DNA of 64,000 nucleotides from Streptomyces spinosus (GCF_020400655.1 NZ_JAINRC010000030.1:1-64000); one strand, 5' to 3'; counted from the first letter of the stretch, positions 32,793-42,185 are shown. The notes: generated by a model not told the origin, from the sequence alone. Translations and numbers: made by a program.

Positions 32793-34082
32793 ATGCTCGA
32801 GCAGCCGCACTTCGGCCGTCGGCTCAAGAGGCTCCGGCTGGAGCGAGGCCTGAGCCAGGCAGGGCTCGTCGGCGACGGCATGTCGACGGGGTACCTGTCG
32901 CGCCTGGAGTCGGGGGAGCGCCGGCCCACCGAACGCGCCACGGCGTATCTCGCCGAGCGGCTGGGCGTTGACGCGTCCGCCCTTACCGCCCCTTCACCCC
33001 AGCGGTCCCTCACCCGCGAACTGGCGGCCGTGTTGTCGGCGCCGTCCGGCACCTACGACCTCGCGGCCCTCGGCCGGGCGGTCGACGAGGACGCCGACGA
33101 CGATCCCGCCGCCCGCTGGCAGGCCCTGTGGTTGCTGAGCCGCGCGGCCGGCCGTCTCGGCGACTACCCGCAGGAGCGCGGGCACCTGTTGCAACTCCTC
33201 GAACTGAGCGAGCTGTTGGAGGTACCCGAACTGCGCGTGCGGTCATACGTGCAGTACGCCCGTTGCCTGCGCGCCCTGGGTGACATGTGCACGGCAGAGC
33301 CGGCTGCCGCCCAGGCGTACTCCCTCGCGCGCGCCGAGGAACTGTCCGTGTCCGACACCACGGCTGCCCTCATGGTGCTGATCGGCATCGAGGTCGAGCT
33401 GGGCAGGCTGGACGCTGCCGCGCGGCACGTCGACGAACTCGAGCGGGACTGGCTGCCCGTGGCCGCACCGGCACAGGCGGCCGAGGGGTGGTGGACCGTC
33501 GCCATGGTCCGCAACCGCCAGGGCGACCACGACTCCGCCCGGACCGGACTGGAAACGGCCCTGCGACTCCTCGAGGGCAAGGACGACCTGACCCTCTGGA
33601 TCCGGCTCCGGGCCGCAGCCGCCGCCGCCGCGCTGGAGATGTCACCGCCCCGGCCGGCCGCGGCAGAGCGCTGGCTCACCGAGGCCGCGTCCGTCGTGGA
33701 CCTGATCGGCACGCCGGTCCAGGTCCAGGAGCTGCGCGCACTGCAGGCCCACCTGGCCTTCCACCGGGGCCGGACGGACGAGGCCCGCGCGATCAGCGGC
33801 ACACTGCTGGCCGAGGAGGACCTGCGCCTGCCCTACCGCGACCGGGTACGGCTGTCGGTCCTGTACGGCCGCCTGATGATCCTGTCCGGCCGTGTCGACG
33901 AGGGCATCGACCTCCTCCAGCGGCTCGGCCATCAGGCGGCGGAGTCCCAGAACCTGGACCTGGCCGCACATGTCTGGCAGTCCTTGGCCCAGACCCTGGC
34001 GGACCTGCGCCTCCCGCACACGGCGGCCGGCGCCGACACCACACCTCAGCCATCCGGTCAAGACGACAGCGCACGCCCGTGA
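32793..34082 (+). CDS. XRE-type regulator with TPR-like C-terminal domain
   Basis: 429 residues. The N-terminal HTH reads FGRRLKRLRLERGLSQAGLVG and STGYLSRLESGERRPTE, with the rest made of helical hairpins rich in Ala, Leu and Arg typical of tetratricopeptide repeats (for example RSYVQYARCLRALGDMCTAE and HVDELERDWLPVAAPAQAA). Such proteins often respond to small peptides or ligands. GAGG/GGGAG precedes ATG 32793. It is not part of the known antimycin gene set, so a role in the cluster is only possible by position. Confidence 0.85.
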   Translation: MLEQPHFGRRLKRLRLERGLSQAGLVGDGMSTGYLSRLESGERRPTERATAYLAERLGVDASALTAPSPQRSLTRELAAVLSAPSGTYDLAALGRAVDEDADDDPAARWQALWLLSRAAGRLGDYPQERGHLLQLLELSELLEVPELRVRSYVQYARCLRALGDMCTAEPAAAQAYSLARAEELSVSDTTAALMVLIGIEVELGRLDAAARHVDELERDWLPVAAPAQAAEGWWTVAMVRNRQGDHDSARTGLETALRLLEGKDDLTLWIRLRAAAAAAALEMSPPRPAAAERWLTEAASVVDLIGTPVQVQELRALQAHLAFHRGRTDEARAISGTLLAEEDLRLPYRDRVRLSVLYGRLMILSGRVDEGIDLLQRLGHQAAESQNLDLAAHVWQSLAQTLADLRLPHTAAGADTTPQPSGQDDSARP

Positions 34083-34220
34083 CGCGGCCCACCACCGGCC
34101 CCTTCAGCGGAACGCCGGTCGCGGTTCGGACCGCGGTGCCCGCGCCGCGCTCCCCAGCGGTCGGCGGTTCCCGCGTCGCCGGCCCGAGGCGGCCGTTACG
34201 GCCGAGACCGACGTGTCCGA

Positions 34221-34248
34221 GCCGGCAGCCGGTAGCCGGCAGCCGGTA
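34221..34248. repeat. 14-bp tandem repeat, two copies plus a partial third
   Basis: GCCGGCAGCCGGTA at 34221-34234 and 34235-34248, followed by GCCGGTGAG. It lies just upstream of a truncated gene. Confidence 0.85.
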
Positions 34249-34429
34249 GCCGGTGAGCGGGCTAACGGCTCCGACTGGCGGCGTTCCGCCGGCGACGTCT
34301 GCGCTCACGCTGCTGGCTCGTCTGACAAGTTGGATGAGGGGACTGCGATGCGGCAGTGCATGCCGCTTCCTGGGCGGCCACGACCTCATCGCCGTGCTCG
34401 AAGGCCCAGGCGCCGACAGCGTCGATGGG

Positions 34430-34753
34430 CGCCAGCAAGGTCCGGCCCAGAGCGGTGAATACGAGGACGTGTGGCGCATGCGACCGCCCGTCTTCGACGG
34501 ACGGCCACTGGCCGTGCCGGTCTGCGGGGACGATGAGACGGCCCTCCTCGTGCGTGTACGCCAGTTGGTGCGGGACGTGGGCTGTGACCCCGTGGCCGGC
34601 GGCGGTCTCGAGCGTGCGGGACTCCTGGAAGCGACCGCCGCGCTGTTCATCGCCCTGTGGGTCGGTGAAGGGGCGGATGCGCAAGCGATCGCACCTCCGC
34701 TGGACTATGCGGCCGGACCGAGCCACCGGGAAACGGAAGGTGGCACGGGCTGA
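34430..34753 (+). pseudogene. C-terminal remnant of an F420-dependent NADP reductase-like protein
   Basis: The last ~105 codons of a frame ending at 34753 read like the end of NADPH:F420 oxidoreductase-type proteins: PLAVPVCGDDETALLVRVRQ, VGCDPVAGGGLERAGLLEAT and GEGADAQAIAPPL. The N-terminal Rossmann half with its GxGxxG is absent; upstream of about 34430 the translation is unlike any family. I read it as a gene that lost its 5' half. Confidence 0.6.
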
Positions 34754-34790
34754 CCGGGCGTTGTCAGAGGCATCGGGCACACTGCGCCGT

Positions 34791-35627
34791 ATGAACCTGG
34801 TGACCGCACACGACTACGCCTGGATCCGGACCTCGCCGCTCTTCCGCCACATGATGGGGAGCGGGTACACCTTGACACTGATTCGGGGGCGGAGCCCGCA
34901 GGAGGTGCTGCGTGCGCTGGAGGCGGAACCGCGCGGCACCGGGGAGGGCACGGCCGGGCTGATCGCGGCGGATGACGCTCACCGTGCCGGGGTGGATCAC
35001 GACTACTGGGACGAGTCCTACGTCGCCGGCGCCTTCAAGGCCACTGGCGAGAAGGGCGACTGGACAGTTGTCCTCGGCTTCGACGGTGGCCTTGGGATGC
35101 CGTGCGCCGAGACGCTGTCGGAGGGCGGCAGGGTCGTGGCGCACTCGAGCAACGGCGGCAAGCCCATCCACCTCTTCCACTGGTTCGAGGACGGTGAGCT
35201 CCGTACGGCGTTCGAAGGCCCCTCGGCGCGCGACGGCAGCAGCCCCGATGAACTGGTCCCCTTGTTGCGGGAAGTCGGCTTTCCGCTGACTCCCGGAGGA
35301 GAACACGACGAGAACGCCCCGGACGTCGACGGGAAGGCGGCGGTTCTCGCTCTCGCCGAGAGACTCACCGGCATACGTGTCACCGAACCCCTGCTCCAGG
35401 ACGCCACGTACGAACTGGGACTCGTCCCCGAACAGCCCGCCGAGGAGTGGACCGGCCTGGTCGTCGACATCACCGATGCCCACGGAGAGCGTCTGCACAG
35501 GGAATGGACCTACGAGGAGATCGCGGCGGCTTCCGACCGCGCACGAGCGGAGGCGAACGCGCCGGTCGAGATCACCTACGACGAGCCTCTCGCCAAGGAT
35601 CGTTCGGAACACGAGACGGGTGAGTAG
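34791..35627 (+). CDS. DUF6461-type protein of unknown function
   Basis: 278 residues from ATG 34791. The N-terminal domain (YTLTLIRGRSPQEVLRALEA, then DWTVVLGFDGGLGM, HSSNGGKPIHLFHWFEDGE, REVGFPL) is the pattern of DUF6461 proteins, which are common and often multi-copy in Streptomyces. The C-terminal ~80 residues (ALAERLTGIRVTEPLLQDAT) continue that family. No signal peptide. The role is unknown; it stands alone between a decayed gene and the SRAP gene. Confidence 0.75.
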   Translation: MNLVTAHDYAWIRTSPLFRHMMGSGYTLTLIRGRSPQEVLRALEAEPRGTGEGTAGLIAADDAHRAGVDHDYWDESYVAGAFKATGEKGDWTVVLGFDGGLGMPCAETLSEGGRVVAHSSNGGKPIHLFHWFEDGELRTAFEGPSARDGSSPDELVPLLREVGFPLTPGGEHDENAPDVDGKAAVLALAERLTGIRVTEPLLQDATYELGLVPEQPAEEWTGLVVDITDAHGERLHREWTYEEIAAASDRARAEANAPVEITYDEPLAKDRSEHETGE

Positions 35628-35884
35628 CGACGGCCGCGTTGGGGACCCTACGGGCCTGGTCAGCGGGCCGGTCCGGGGGCGACACGAGGGGGCGCTGTTG
35701 CCGGCACCCGGCGTCAGCGGTCCGCCCACCTCGCCCCCGACGACGCGCTGTGGGCGCCGCTGGACCGGGCCGGCGCCGAGCACGTCCCGCCGCGCCCCGG
35801 GCACCGTCGCCGGGCGCGTGGCCGCGGACCCCCAGGCGTGACGAGCCCCGGCACCCTCGGCTCGCGGTACGACCCTGGCTGCGG

Positions 35885-36628
35885 CTACAGGCTGACCGGG
35901 TCGAGGAGTTGGGGGCCGTTGTTGCGGACGTTGTTGACAGCCGTGGAGACCGGGCGGGCCTCCAGGTGTCCGTCGGCGGGCCGGCCGAGGAGAGACCGCA
36001 GCTCGTCGGGGTCCTGATGCGCGGGGTCGAGCCAGGCCTCGTAGTGGTCCTCGGTGAGGGCGAGGGGCATGCGCGGATGCACGCGGCCGGCCGCGTCGGT
36101 GGCCTCGGTGGTGATGATGGTGCAGGTCGTCAGCCAGGCGGCCGGGTCGTCGTCCTGGCCGACGGCCGGATCGCGCCAGTACGCGTACAGCCCGGCCAGC
36201 GCCATCACCTGGTCGTCCGCGGGGTGGATGAAGTACGGCTGCTTGCGCACCTTGCCGGTGACCGGGTCCTTTTCCGGCTGCCACTCGTAGAAGCCGTCCG
36301 CCGGGAGCAGGCAGCGGCGTGTGCGGAACGCACGGCGGTAGGCCGGCTTCTCGTGCACGGTCTCCACCCGGGCGTTGATCATCCGCGCGCCGATCTTCGG
36401 GTCCTTCGCCCAGGACGGCACCAGGCCCCAGCGCAGCGGCCGCAGCTGCCGCACCGGTGCCGCGGCGCCGCCCTCGTCGCGCGGGGCGCGTTCCAGGACG
36501 GCCCACACCTCGTCGGTCGGCGCGACGTTCCAGCTCGGCGTGAGCGCCTCCGTCGTAGGCCACTGGGTGGCATGGAACAGCTGCGCCAGGTCCTGCGGGC
36601 TGCGGGTGGCAACGTATCGACCGCACAT
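35885..36628 (-). CDS. SOS-response-associated peptidase (SRAP/YedK-HMCES family)
   Basis: 247 residues. The catalytic Cys is residue 2 (MCGRYV), exposed after removal of Met; WNVAPTDEVWAVL, RWGLVPSWAKDP, NARVETVHEKPAYR, LPADGFYEWQ and HPRMPLALT are the conserved SRAP blocks. The family forms a covalent thiazolidine link to abasic sites in single-stranded DNA and protects them from breakage. Length is normal and all active-site residues I can check are present. Confidence 0.95.
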   Translation of the reverse strand: MCGRYVATRSPQDLAQLFHATQWPTTEALTPSWNVAPTDEVWAVLERAPRDEGGAAAPVRQLRPLRWGLVPSWAKDPKIGARMINARVETVHEKPAYRRAFRTRRCLLPADGFYEWQPEKDPVTGKVRKQPYFIHPADDQVMALAGLYAYWRDPAVGQDDDPAAWLTTCTIITTEATDAAGRVHPRMPLALTEDHYEAWLDPAHQDPDELRSLLGRPADGHLEARPVSTAVNNVRNNGPQLLDPVSL

Positions 36629-36851
36629 GCGACCACTCTCTCAAGAGTCCGGCCGCTCGACGAGGCACCGCGCGCCGGTCCGAGGTCAGCGCGGCCCCCG
36701 TACCAGACCGCGCCGTACCGACGGCGTCGGTTGCGGCGACCGCGCCTGTTCCAGGCGGGTGTAGTAGTCGGTGCTGCCCGGTCCCCTCGGGCTCGAGAAC
36801 GAACGGACACTGCATCCCGGCGTCCCCAGGCGGGCGACGCGGTGACCGGGG

Positions 36852-37634
36852 TCATGTTGGTGGCAGGCCCATGTCCGTCATGCCGCCGCCCGTGAGGTTG
36901 GGCGCCAGCAGGGGCAGCCAGAAGACACCGATCGCGAGGGCGAGCGAGGCCAGTCCCACGGCGCGGGCGAGGAGACGGCCCCGTGGCAGGCGTTTCTCCG
37001 CGGTGATGACGGCGGCGAGGCCCACCGTGGCCCACAGGTTCATCACACCGAACGCGGTGAGCAGCAGCATCAGGGACCAGCAGCAGCCCAGGCAGAACGC
37101 TCCGTGATGGGCCCCGGCGCGCAGGTGGCGGGCGGGGCCGCGGTACGACGCGTAGTACAGCAGCGAACCGACCAGTGAGCGGCACCGGGTGAGACAGACG
37201 TCCTTGAGGGGGGTGAGCTGGTAGGCACCGCTGAGGGCGAAGACGGCGGCGGCCACCGCCGTCCCCGCGGTGGGATGAGCGGTCGCCACCCGTGCCGCCC
37301 CGGCGGCCAGCGCGTACGCCGGCAGTCCGGCGGCCGCCCAGACCAGCAGGTAACCGGCGGTGAACGCGATCAGGCGCGGCGTCCGGCGCGCGGGCGCGGT
37401 CCGCGCGTACAGCGAGGCGACCGGTGCCGTGGCCGGCAGCATCATCGCGGCCATCATGATCGTCCACGTGCCCAGGAAGGCGGGCAGCTCGCCGGCCGAG
37501 GTCCCCGCTCCCATGTCACCCCGGCGCAGTGCCGTCCACGTCCAGGCCGCCGCCGTGGCCGCCGCGAGGAGGACCGCTCCCGTACGGGCCGTGGGGCGCC
37601 GGGCCGCCGTCGCGGGCCGCGTCACGCCGACCAC
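36852..37634 (-). CDS. DUF2182 polytopic membrane protein
   Basis: 260 residues with about six hydrophobic spans. TWTIMMAAMMLPATAPVASLY is the signature of DUF2182 (putative metal-binding membrane proteins); later come CLTRCRSL and AHHGAFCLGCCWSLM, whose Cys and His may bind metal. GTG 37634 overlaps the upstream DUF1326 gene by 13 bp. The pairing with DUF1326 is conserved in many bacteria; function is not established. Confidence 0.88.
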   Translation of the reverse strand: MVGVTRPATAARRPTARTGAVLLAAATAAAWTWTALRRGDMGAGTSAGELPAFLGTWTIMMAAMMLPATAPVASLYARTAPARRTPRLIAFTAGYLLVWAAAGLPAYALAAGAARVATAHPTAGTAVAAAVFALSGAYQLTPLKDVCLTRCRSLVGSLLYYASYRGPARHLRAGAHHGAFCLGCCWSLMLLLTAFGVMNLWATVGLAAVITAEKRLPRGRLLARAVGLASLALAIGVFWLPLLAPNLTGGGMTDMGLPPT

Positions 37635-38236
37635 GAGAAGGGCGCCGAGTGGGCGTTGTGGCCGGTGAAGTCCCAGGAGCGGCCGTGCACGCCGTGGCCG
37701 ACGGCCCGTGTCGACCTGGCGACGGTCAGCGTGCTGTTCGCCGGGTGGAACACGCCGGACAGTTTCATCACCGGACCGTCGTCGCCGAACTGCGGGGCGA
37801 CCTGGTCCTCGATCTCGATGTGGATGGCGTCCGCCACCCGCACGGTGTGCCGGCGGCCGTCGTCGCGGAAGTCGATGGGTGCGCGTTCGACGCCGAGCAC
37901 CTCGGCGACGAGAGGCACGAGCGCCGCCATCGGTCCGCCCGCCTGCCCGGAGAACACCTTGCCCAGCGCCTCCGCCTGGCCGTCGTCGGCCGAAGCGTCG
38001 ACGTACAGCGCCACCTGCCAGCCGCCGTCGGCCATCACGCGCGGCGCGTCGGCGAAGACGACCACGTTGCGGTCGGAGACGTCCACGCCGTCGACCTCAC
38101 CCTGTGCGACGTGGAACGCGAACGTCACCTGACAGCGCTCGTTGTCGGCAGGGGCGGTCAGGCCCGAGGTCGTGCAGGGGCACACGGTGTCGCAGTTGCA
38201 GCTTTCGAAGTAGGTACCGGTCACGTTCCACGCCAT
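37622..38236 (-). CDS. DUF1326 domain protein
   Basis: 204 residues. The opening WNVTGTYFESCNCDTVCPC is the DUF1326 hallmark, with clustered Cys that suggest metal binding, and MKLSGVFHPANSTLTVARS near the end is also conserved. It is followed by, and overlaps, the DUF2182 gene. The two probably form one unit acting at the membrane. Confidence 0.9.
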   Translation of the reverse strand: MAWNVTGTYFESCNCDTVCPCTTSGLTAPADNERCQVTFAFHVAQGEVDGVDVSDRNVVVFADAPRVMADGGWQVALYVDASADDGQAEALGKVFSGQAGGPMAALVPLVAEVLGVERAPIDFRDDGRRHTVRVADAIHIEIEDQVAPQFGDDGPVMKLSGVFHPANSTLTVARSTRAVGHGVHGRSWDFTGHNAHSAPFSWSA

Positions 38237-39024
38237 TTCCGTACTCCCGCCCGGTCCACCCGCCGGCAGTACGAAGTGACGCCCACCCGACGGGGCGCGA
38301 GGCCCGGCGCGGGCGTCGGCCTGGTGCGACGCTCGCGCTCAGGAGGAATTCGGGGCCGCGGACACCGCCACGCGTCCGCCGGCCGCAGGGTCGGTGTCGG
38401 GATGACCTCTCGGCCGACACGGCCGCCCGACTGCTCTCCAGGCTAGTCCCCGCCCCAGCACCCCGCTCGTCACGCGCCGTGGCGCCACGCCCGGCGAGGA
38501 GACCCCGGTGCCTTCACGCCATCCGACGCGCTGTCCGCCACGGAGCATGACCCATGCCCGCCACCACTGCCGCGCACCGCCCGGGAGGGCCGGGGCCTCG
38601 GGGCTCCTCGCACGAAAGGCGTCGCGACCTGGCCCTCTCCAGCCAGGACGAGCGGCACCGCCGGGGTCTTCCGCGTCTCGTCCCCCTGCGAACGGGAGAA
38701 CGACGCGGCTTCTCCCGGCCACCGGTAGGTCCCGGCCGAAAGAGGGCCTCGATCCCGCGGGCGCCTCCGGACTCGCCCGTGTGCTCGAGGACTGTGCGCC
38801 GCACGTCACGCCCTCGTCGGGGCCGGTACGGCCATGCTCCGACCGGTAACGTGCCGGGACGGTTTTCCCACGGGGTTCCGCGTCCCCCGGCTTTGGCGGA
38901 AACAAGCTGTTGCCGCCCCGACGCGCGCCCAGCAGCCTGGAAGGCGCGGGAGCGCTCCCACGTCCCGCGCCCCCCACGACCCCCCAACGAAACGACACCC
39001 AACCCCCACAGGAAGAACCCCGTC
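38237..39024. other. 788-bp intergenic region upstream of the AA10 gene
   Basis: No gene could be supported. Its notable element is a CebR-like palindrome at 38947. Long frames here lack any recognisable protein pattern. Confidence 0.5.
38947..38960. promoter_or_regulatory. CebR-like operator upstream of the AA10 gene
   Basis: CGGGAGCGCTCCCA differs by one base from the Streptomyces CebR box TGGGAGCGCTCCCA. It lies 65 bp before the start codon, suiting repression relieved by cello-oligosaccharides. Confidence 0.75.
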
Positions 39025-39702
39025 ATGCATTGTCATGAGCATGCACAACGTACGGCCGGCCGTCGCGTGACGCTCGTCCTGAGCACCCTCGTCGCGGTCC
39101 TGGTCAGCCTGATCACCTGGGGCGGCGGCACCGCCTCCGCGCACGGTTCGGTGATCGACCCCGCCTCCCGCAACTACGGCTGCTGGCAGCGTTGGGGCAG
39201 CGACTTCCAGAACCCGGCCATGGCGCAGCAGGACCCCATGTGCTGGCAGGCGTGGCAGGCCAACCCCAACGCCATGTGGAACTGGAACGGCCTGTACCGC
39301 AACGGTTCCGCCGGTAACTTCCAGGCCGTCATCCCCGACGGGCAGCTGTGCAGCGGCGGCCACACCGAGAGTGGCCGCTACGACTCCCTGGACACCGTCG
39401 GCCCCTGGAAGACCACGGACATCGGCGCCAACTTCACCGTGCACCTGTACGACCAGGCCAGCCATGGCGCGGACTACTTCCTCGTCTACGTCACCCGGCA
39501 GGGCTTCGACCCCACCACCCAGCCGCTGACCTGGAAGGACCTGCAACTGGTCGCCCGCACGGGGAAGTACGCGCCCAGCCAGAACTACTCGATCCCCGTG
39601 AGCACGTCCGGCTACAGCGGCCGCCACGTCGTCTACACGATCTGGCAGGCGTCGCACATGGACCAGACGTACTTCCTGTGCAGTGACGTGAACTTCCGCT
39701 GA
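39025..39702 (+). CDS. Secreted AA10 lytic polysaccharide monooxygenase
   Basis: 225 residues. The signal peptide runs to TASA, and cleavage before HGSV leaves His40 as the N-terminus, the first ligand of the copper histidine brace. The second is probably the His in CSGGHTESGRYD. NYGCWQRWG and PNAMWNWNGLYRNG are typical of single-domain Streptomyces AA10 enzymes that cleave chitin or cellulose. No binding module is attached. GGAAG precedes ATG 39025. The CebR-like box suggests induction with cellulases, but the substrate cannot be fixed from sequence. Confidence 0.93.
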   Translation: MHCHEHAQRTAGRRVTLVLSTLVAVLVSLITWGGGTASAHGSVIDPASRNYGCWQRWGSDFQNPAMAQQDPMCWQAWQANPNAMWNWNGLYRNGSAGNFQAVIPDGQLCSGGHTESGRYDSLDTVGPWKTTDIGANFTVHLYDQASHGADYFLVYVTRQGFDPTTQPLTWKDLQLVARTGKYAPSQNYSIPVSTSGYSGRHVVYTIWQASHMDQTYFLCSDVNFR

Positions 39703-39733
39703 CCCGGGCGTCACCGGTTCGCCCCACCCGATC

Positions 39734-39764
39734 GGACCCGGCCCGGCCAGACCGGGCCGGGTCC
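39734..39764. terminator. Hairpin terminator after the AA10 gene
   Basis: Exact 13-bp arms GGACCCGGCCCGG and CCGGGCCGGGTCC with a 5-base loop, 32 bp past the stop codon. Confidence 0.85.
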
Positions 39765-39857
39765 GCCGCCGCCCGGGCCCGCCAGCGACGGGGCCCGCCC
39801 AGCGACCGGCCCCGCCGACCGGACCCCCCGACCGGCGGCATGCACTCTCAGGCGGTT

Positions 39858-39871
39858 CGGGAGCGCTCCCA
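39858..39871. promoter_or_regulatory. CebR-like operator upstream of the CBM2 gene
   Basis: CGGGAGCGCTCCCA, the same 14-mer as at 38947, lies 74 bp before the next start codon and is followed by ATCGATCGATCGG. Confidence 0.75.
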
Positions 39872-39944
39872 ATCGATCGATCGGGTGCCGGCCCCCGCCT
39901 CCCTCCCCTTCCCCTCCCCCTTCCCCCCTCCTCCGGAGACGTAC

Positions 39945-41117
39945 ATGCCCTCTCAGCCCGCGCGATGCCCTCGATGGGTGCGCACCCCCTGGGCGGTGGC
40001 CGCGGCGATCCTCGCGCCGGTGGTGTCCCTCCTCGTCGCGGTGCCCGCCAGCGGCAGCAGCACCGGCACCGCCGCCGGTTGCCGGGTCGACTACTCCGTC
40101 AACAAGTGGTCCGGCGGCTACACCGCGCAGATACGCGTCACCAACCTGGGTGCCGCACTGAGCGCCTGGCGGCTCACCTGGACCTACGGCGGTGACCAGC
40201 ACGTCACCTCCGCGTGGAACGCCACCGTCACCCAGACGGGCCGCTCCGTGACCGCGGTCGGCACGGACTGGAACGCCGCTCTGCCCAGCGGCGCCGGCAC
40301 CGAGTTCGGCCTGCAGGGGACCTGGCAGTCCGCCGACCCCGCGCCCACCGACTTCAGTCTCAACGGCGTGCCCTGCGGAGACGACGGCACCACACCGCCC
40401 ACCACCCCTCCCCCCACCCAGCCACCCGCCGACTGCGGCAACGCCGTGCTGTGCAGCGGCTTCGAGGACCAGACCGGCCCCTCCCCGTCCGGTGACTGGC
40501 GCTTCACCGCGCCGGACTGCCAGGGCTCGGGCACGGCCGCCGTCGACACGGCTGTCGCCCACGGCGGCACCAGGTCACTGCGGGTGGACGGGCGCGCCGG
40601 TTACTGCAACCACGCCTTCGTCGCCGCCACCACCGACCTGTCGTCGGTCGGCCCGGTGCTGTACGTCCGCCTGTGGGTCCGGCACGTCAGCGCGCTGCCC
40701 TCCTCCCACGTCACCTTCGTGTCGATGCCGGACACCTCCCAGGGCGGCCGGGCGCTCCGGGTCGGCGGTCAGAACGGCGCGCTCCAGTGGAACCGGGAGG
40801 GCGACGACGCCACGCTTCCCGCCCAGAGTCCGGCCGGGGTGGCGCTGAGCAGGCCGCTGCCGACGGGGAGCTGGCAGTGCCTGCGGTTCGCCGTGGACAC
40901 CTCCGCGCCCAAGCTGGACACCTGGCTGGGCGACGAACAGGTGCCCGGACTGCACGTCGACGGCGTACCGACGCAGGACGTCGACCAGCAGTGGCTCTCC
41001 CGCACCACCCCGCCCCGGCCGACCGCCCTGCGGCTGGGCTGGGAGAGCTACGGAACCGGCGACGACACCCTGTGGTTTGACGACGTGGCCGTCGGCTCGT
41101 CGCCGATCGGCTGCTGA
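39945..41117 (+). CDS. Secreted CBM2 protein with Cip1-like C-terminal domain
   Basis: 390 residues from ATG 39945, with CGGAG upstream. A signal peptide (about 1-40) is followed by a family 2 cellulose-binding module (CRVDYSVNKWSGGYTAQIRV, WNATVTQTG, the tryptophan-bearing sheet) to residue ~120, a Thr/Pro linker (TTPPTTPPPTQPP) and a domain beginning LCSGFEDQTG with GGTRSLRVDG, resembling the Cip1 fold known from fungal cellulose-induced proteins. No glycoside hydrolase is present. The shared CebR-like box puts it in the same regulon as the AA10 enzyme. The catalytic role of Cip1 domains is unsettled. Confidence 0.85.
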   Translation: MPSQPARCPRWVRTPWAVAAAILAPVVSLLVAVPASGSSTGTAAGCRVDYSVNKWSGGYTAQIRVTNLGAALSAWRLTWTYGGDQHVTSAWNATVTQTGRSVTAVGTDWNAALPSGAGTEFGLQGTWQSADPAPTDFSLNGVPCGDDGTTPPTTPPPTQPPADCGNAVLCSGFEDQTGPSPSGDWRFTAPDCQGSGTAAVDTAVAHGGTRSLRVDGRAGYCNHAFVAATTDLSSVGPVLYVRLWVRHVSALPSSHVTFVSMPDTSQGGRALRVGGQNGALQWNREGDDATLPAQSPAGVALSRPLPTGSWQCLRFAVDTSAPKLDTWLGDEQVPGLHVDGVPTQDVDQQWLSRTTPPRPTALRLGWESYGTGDDTLWFDDVAVGSSPIGC

Positions 41118-41731
41118 GTCAGGCGCCGGGCGTCGTGTCCCTCTGACGCGGGACGACCAGGACGGCGCCGCCAACCACGACCAGGTCGATGGCCACCCCC
41201 GCCGTCTCGGGGGTGGTCAACCCCCGGCCTGACCTCCTGACGCGGTGTCTCATGCCGAAAGCCCCGCCTCTGACGGTTCGTCAGAGGCGGGGCTTTCCCG
41301 TTGGAGCGCCGGGCAGGCCTTGCACCTGCATTTCCCCGCAGGAAGCGGGGCGTCTTTCCTTGGACCACCGACGCGTTGAGCTCTGTCCGCTTGTGGCGGC
41401 GGGCTCAAGATCACTCTACCCCATTGCGCGGGGCGTTCGGTTCCGCGGCGGAACTCTCCGTGCCGTCGGCGGCGATGCCGCGGATCTTCCACTGGAGGAC
41501 GGTCGCGCCGACCACCAGAGCACTGCGCGCGCAGAGAGGGCACGCTTCCTCCGGGTGGCAGGCTGGTGGCACGGCGGTGCCACGCACCGTCGGCAGGGGC
41601 CGCGACCCTGTGCCGTCCCACCCGGGTGACCTGTGAAGACACCGGGCGCAACGGTGATACGCGAGACGGCTGGCACGGCGGGCCGAAAAACCTCTTCTGC
41701 CTCCCGCGCCCTGTGTGTTGGCCTGAGGACC
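41118..41731. other. 614-bp intergenic region with two hairpins
   Basis: Holds the strong terminator at 41258-41296 and a smaller hairpin CCCCGC-N5-GCGGGG at 41334-41350. No gene can be supported. Confidence 0.5.
41258..41296. terminator. Strong intrinsic terminator
   Basis: 17-bp perfect arms AAAGCCCCGCCTCTGAC and GTCAGAGGCGGGGCTTT with a 5-base loop (GGTTC). It lies 140 bp beyond the CBM2 gene and is symmetrical, so it could act in both directions. Confidence 0.85.
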
Positions 41732-42118
41732 ATGAGACGTGGGACGAGGGTGATGACGACGGCCGTGGCCGGCTTGTTCGCCGCCGCCGCTGTGGCGGCG
41801 GCGCCACCGTCCGCGGCACGGGCCGGCAACGGCTGTGCCGAGCTGGACGTCTGCTTCTACAAGACGGCGGACGACTGGGCACAGGGGCGGCCGACGGGTT
41901 CCTACCGGGGGGTGACACGGTTCCCGCAGGAGCTGGGACCGGACGCCTACGGCGCCTACGCGGTCTACAGCGGCCTCAACGAGGAGAGGGCGATCCTGCA
42001 CATGACCACTGCGGGCGACGGCCGCTCGTACGGCGTCTGCCTGGCCCCCTCCGAGCAGCGGGTGCTCCAGCCGGACACCGTGAGCACGGTCTACATCGAC
42101 GGCAAGGCGGGCTGCTGA
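41732..42118 (+). CDS. Small secreted protein, possibly peptidase-inhibitor I36-like
   Basis: 128 residues from ATG 41732, with CTGAGGA upstream. A signal peptide ends near SAARA; the mature protein has Cys at the start (CAELDVCFYKTADD), a middle SYGVC and a final Cys, which suits two disulphides. The opening CxxxxVCxY pattern resembles small Streptomyces peptidase inhibitors of family I36, but the similarity is slight. Function unknown. Confidence 0.65.
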   Translation: MRRGTRVMTTAVAGLFAAAAVAAAPPSAARAGNGCAELDVCFYKTADDWAQGRPTGSYRGVTRFPQELGPDAYGAYAVYSGLNEERAILHMTTAGDGRSYGVCLAPSEQRVLQPDTVSTVYIDGKAGC

Positions 42119-42185
42119 GGGTGGGCTCCGGTGCGTCCGCGCGAGGGGACGGATTCCGGCCGCCCGGCCCCGCCGGACGCCGGAC

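Noticed and set aside
41334..41350. Small hairpin as the right end of an IS200/IS605-type element or an omega-RNA scaffold
   Set aside because: No TnpA or TnpB reading is found next to it, and the stem is only six base pairs.
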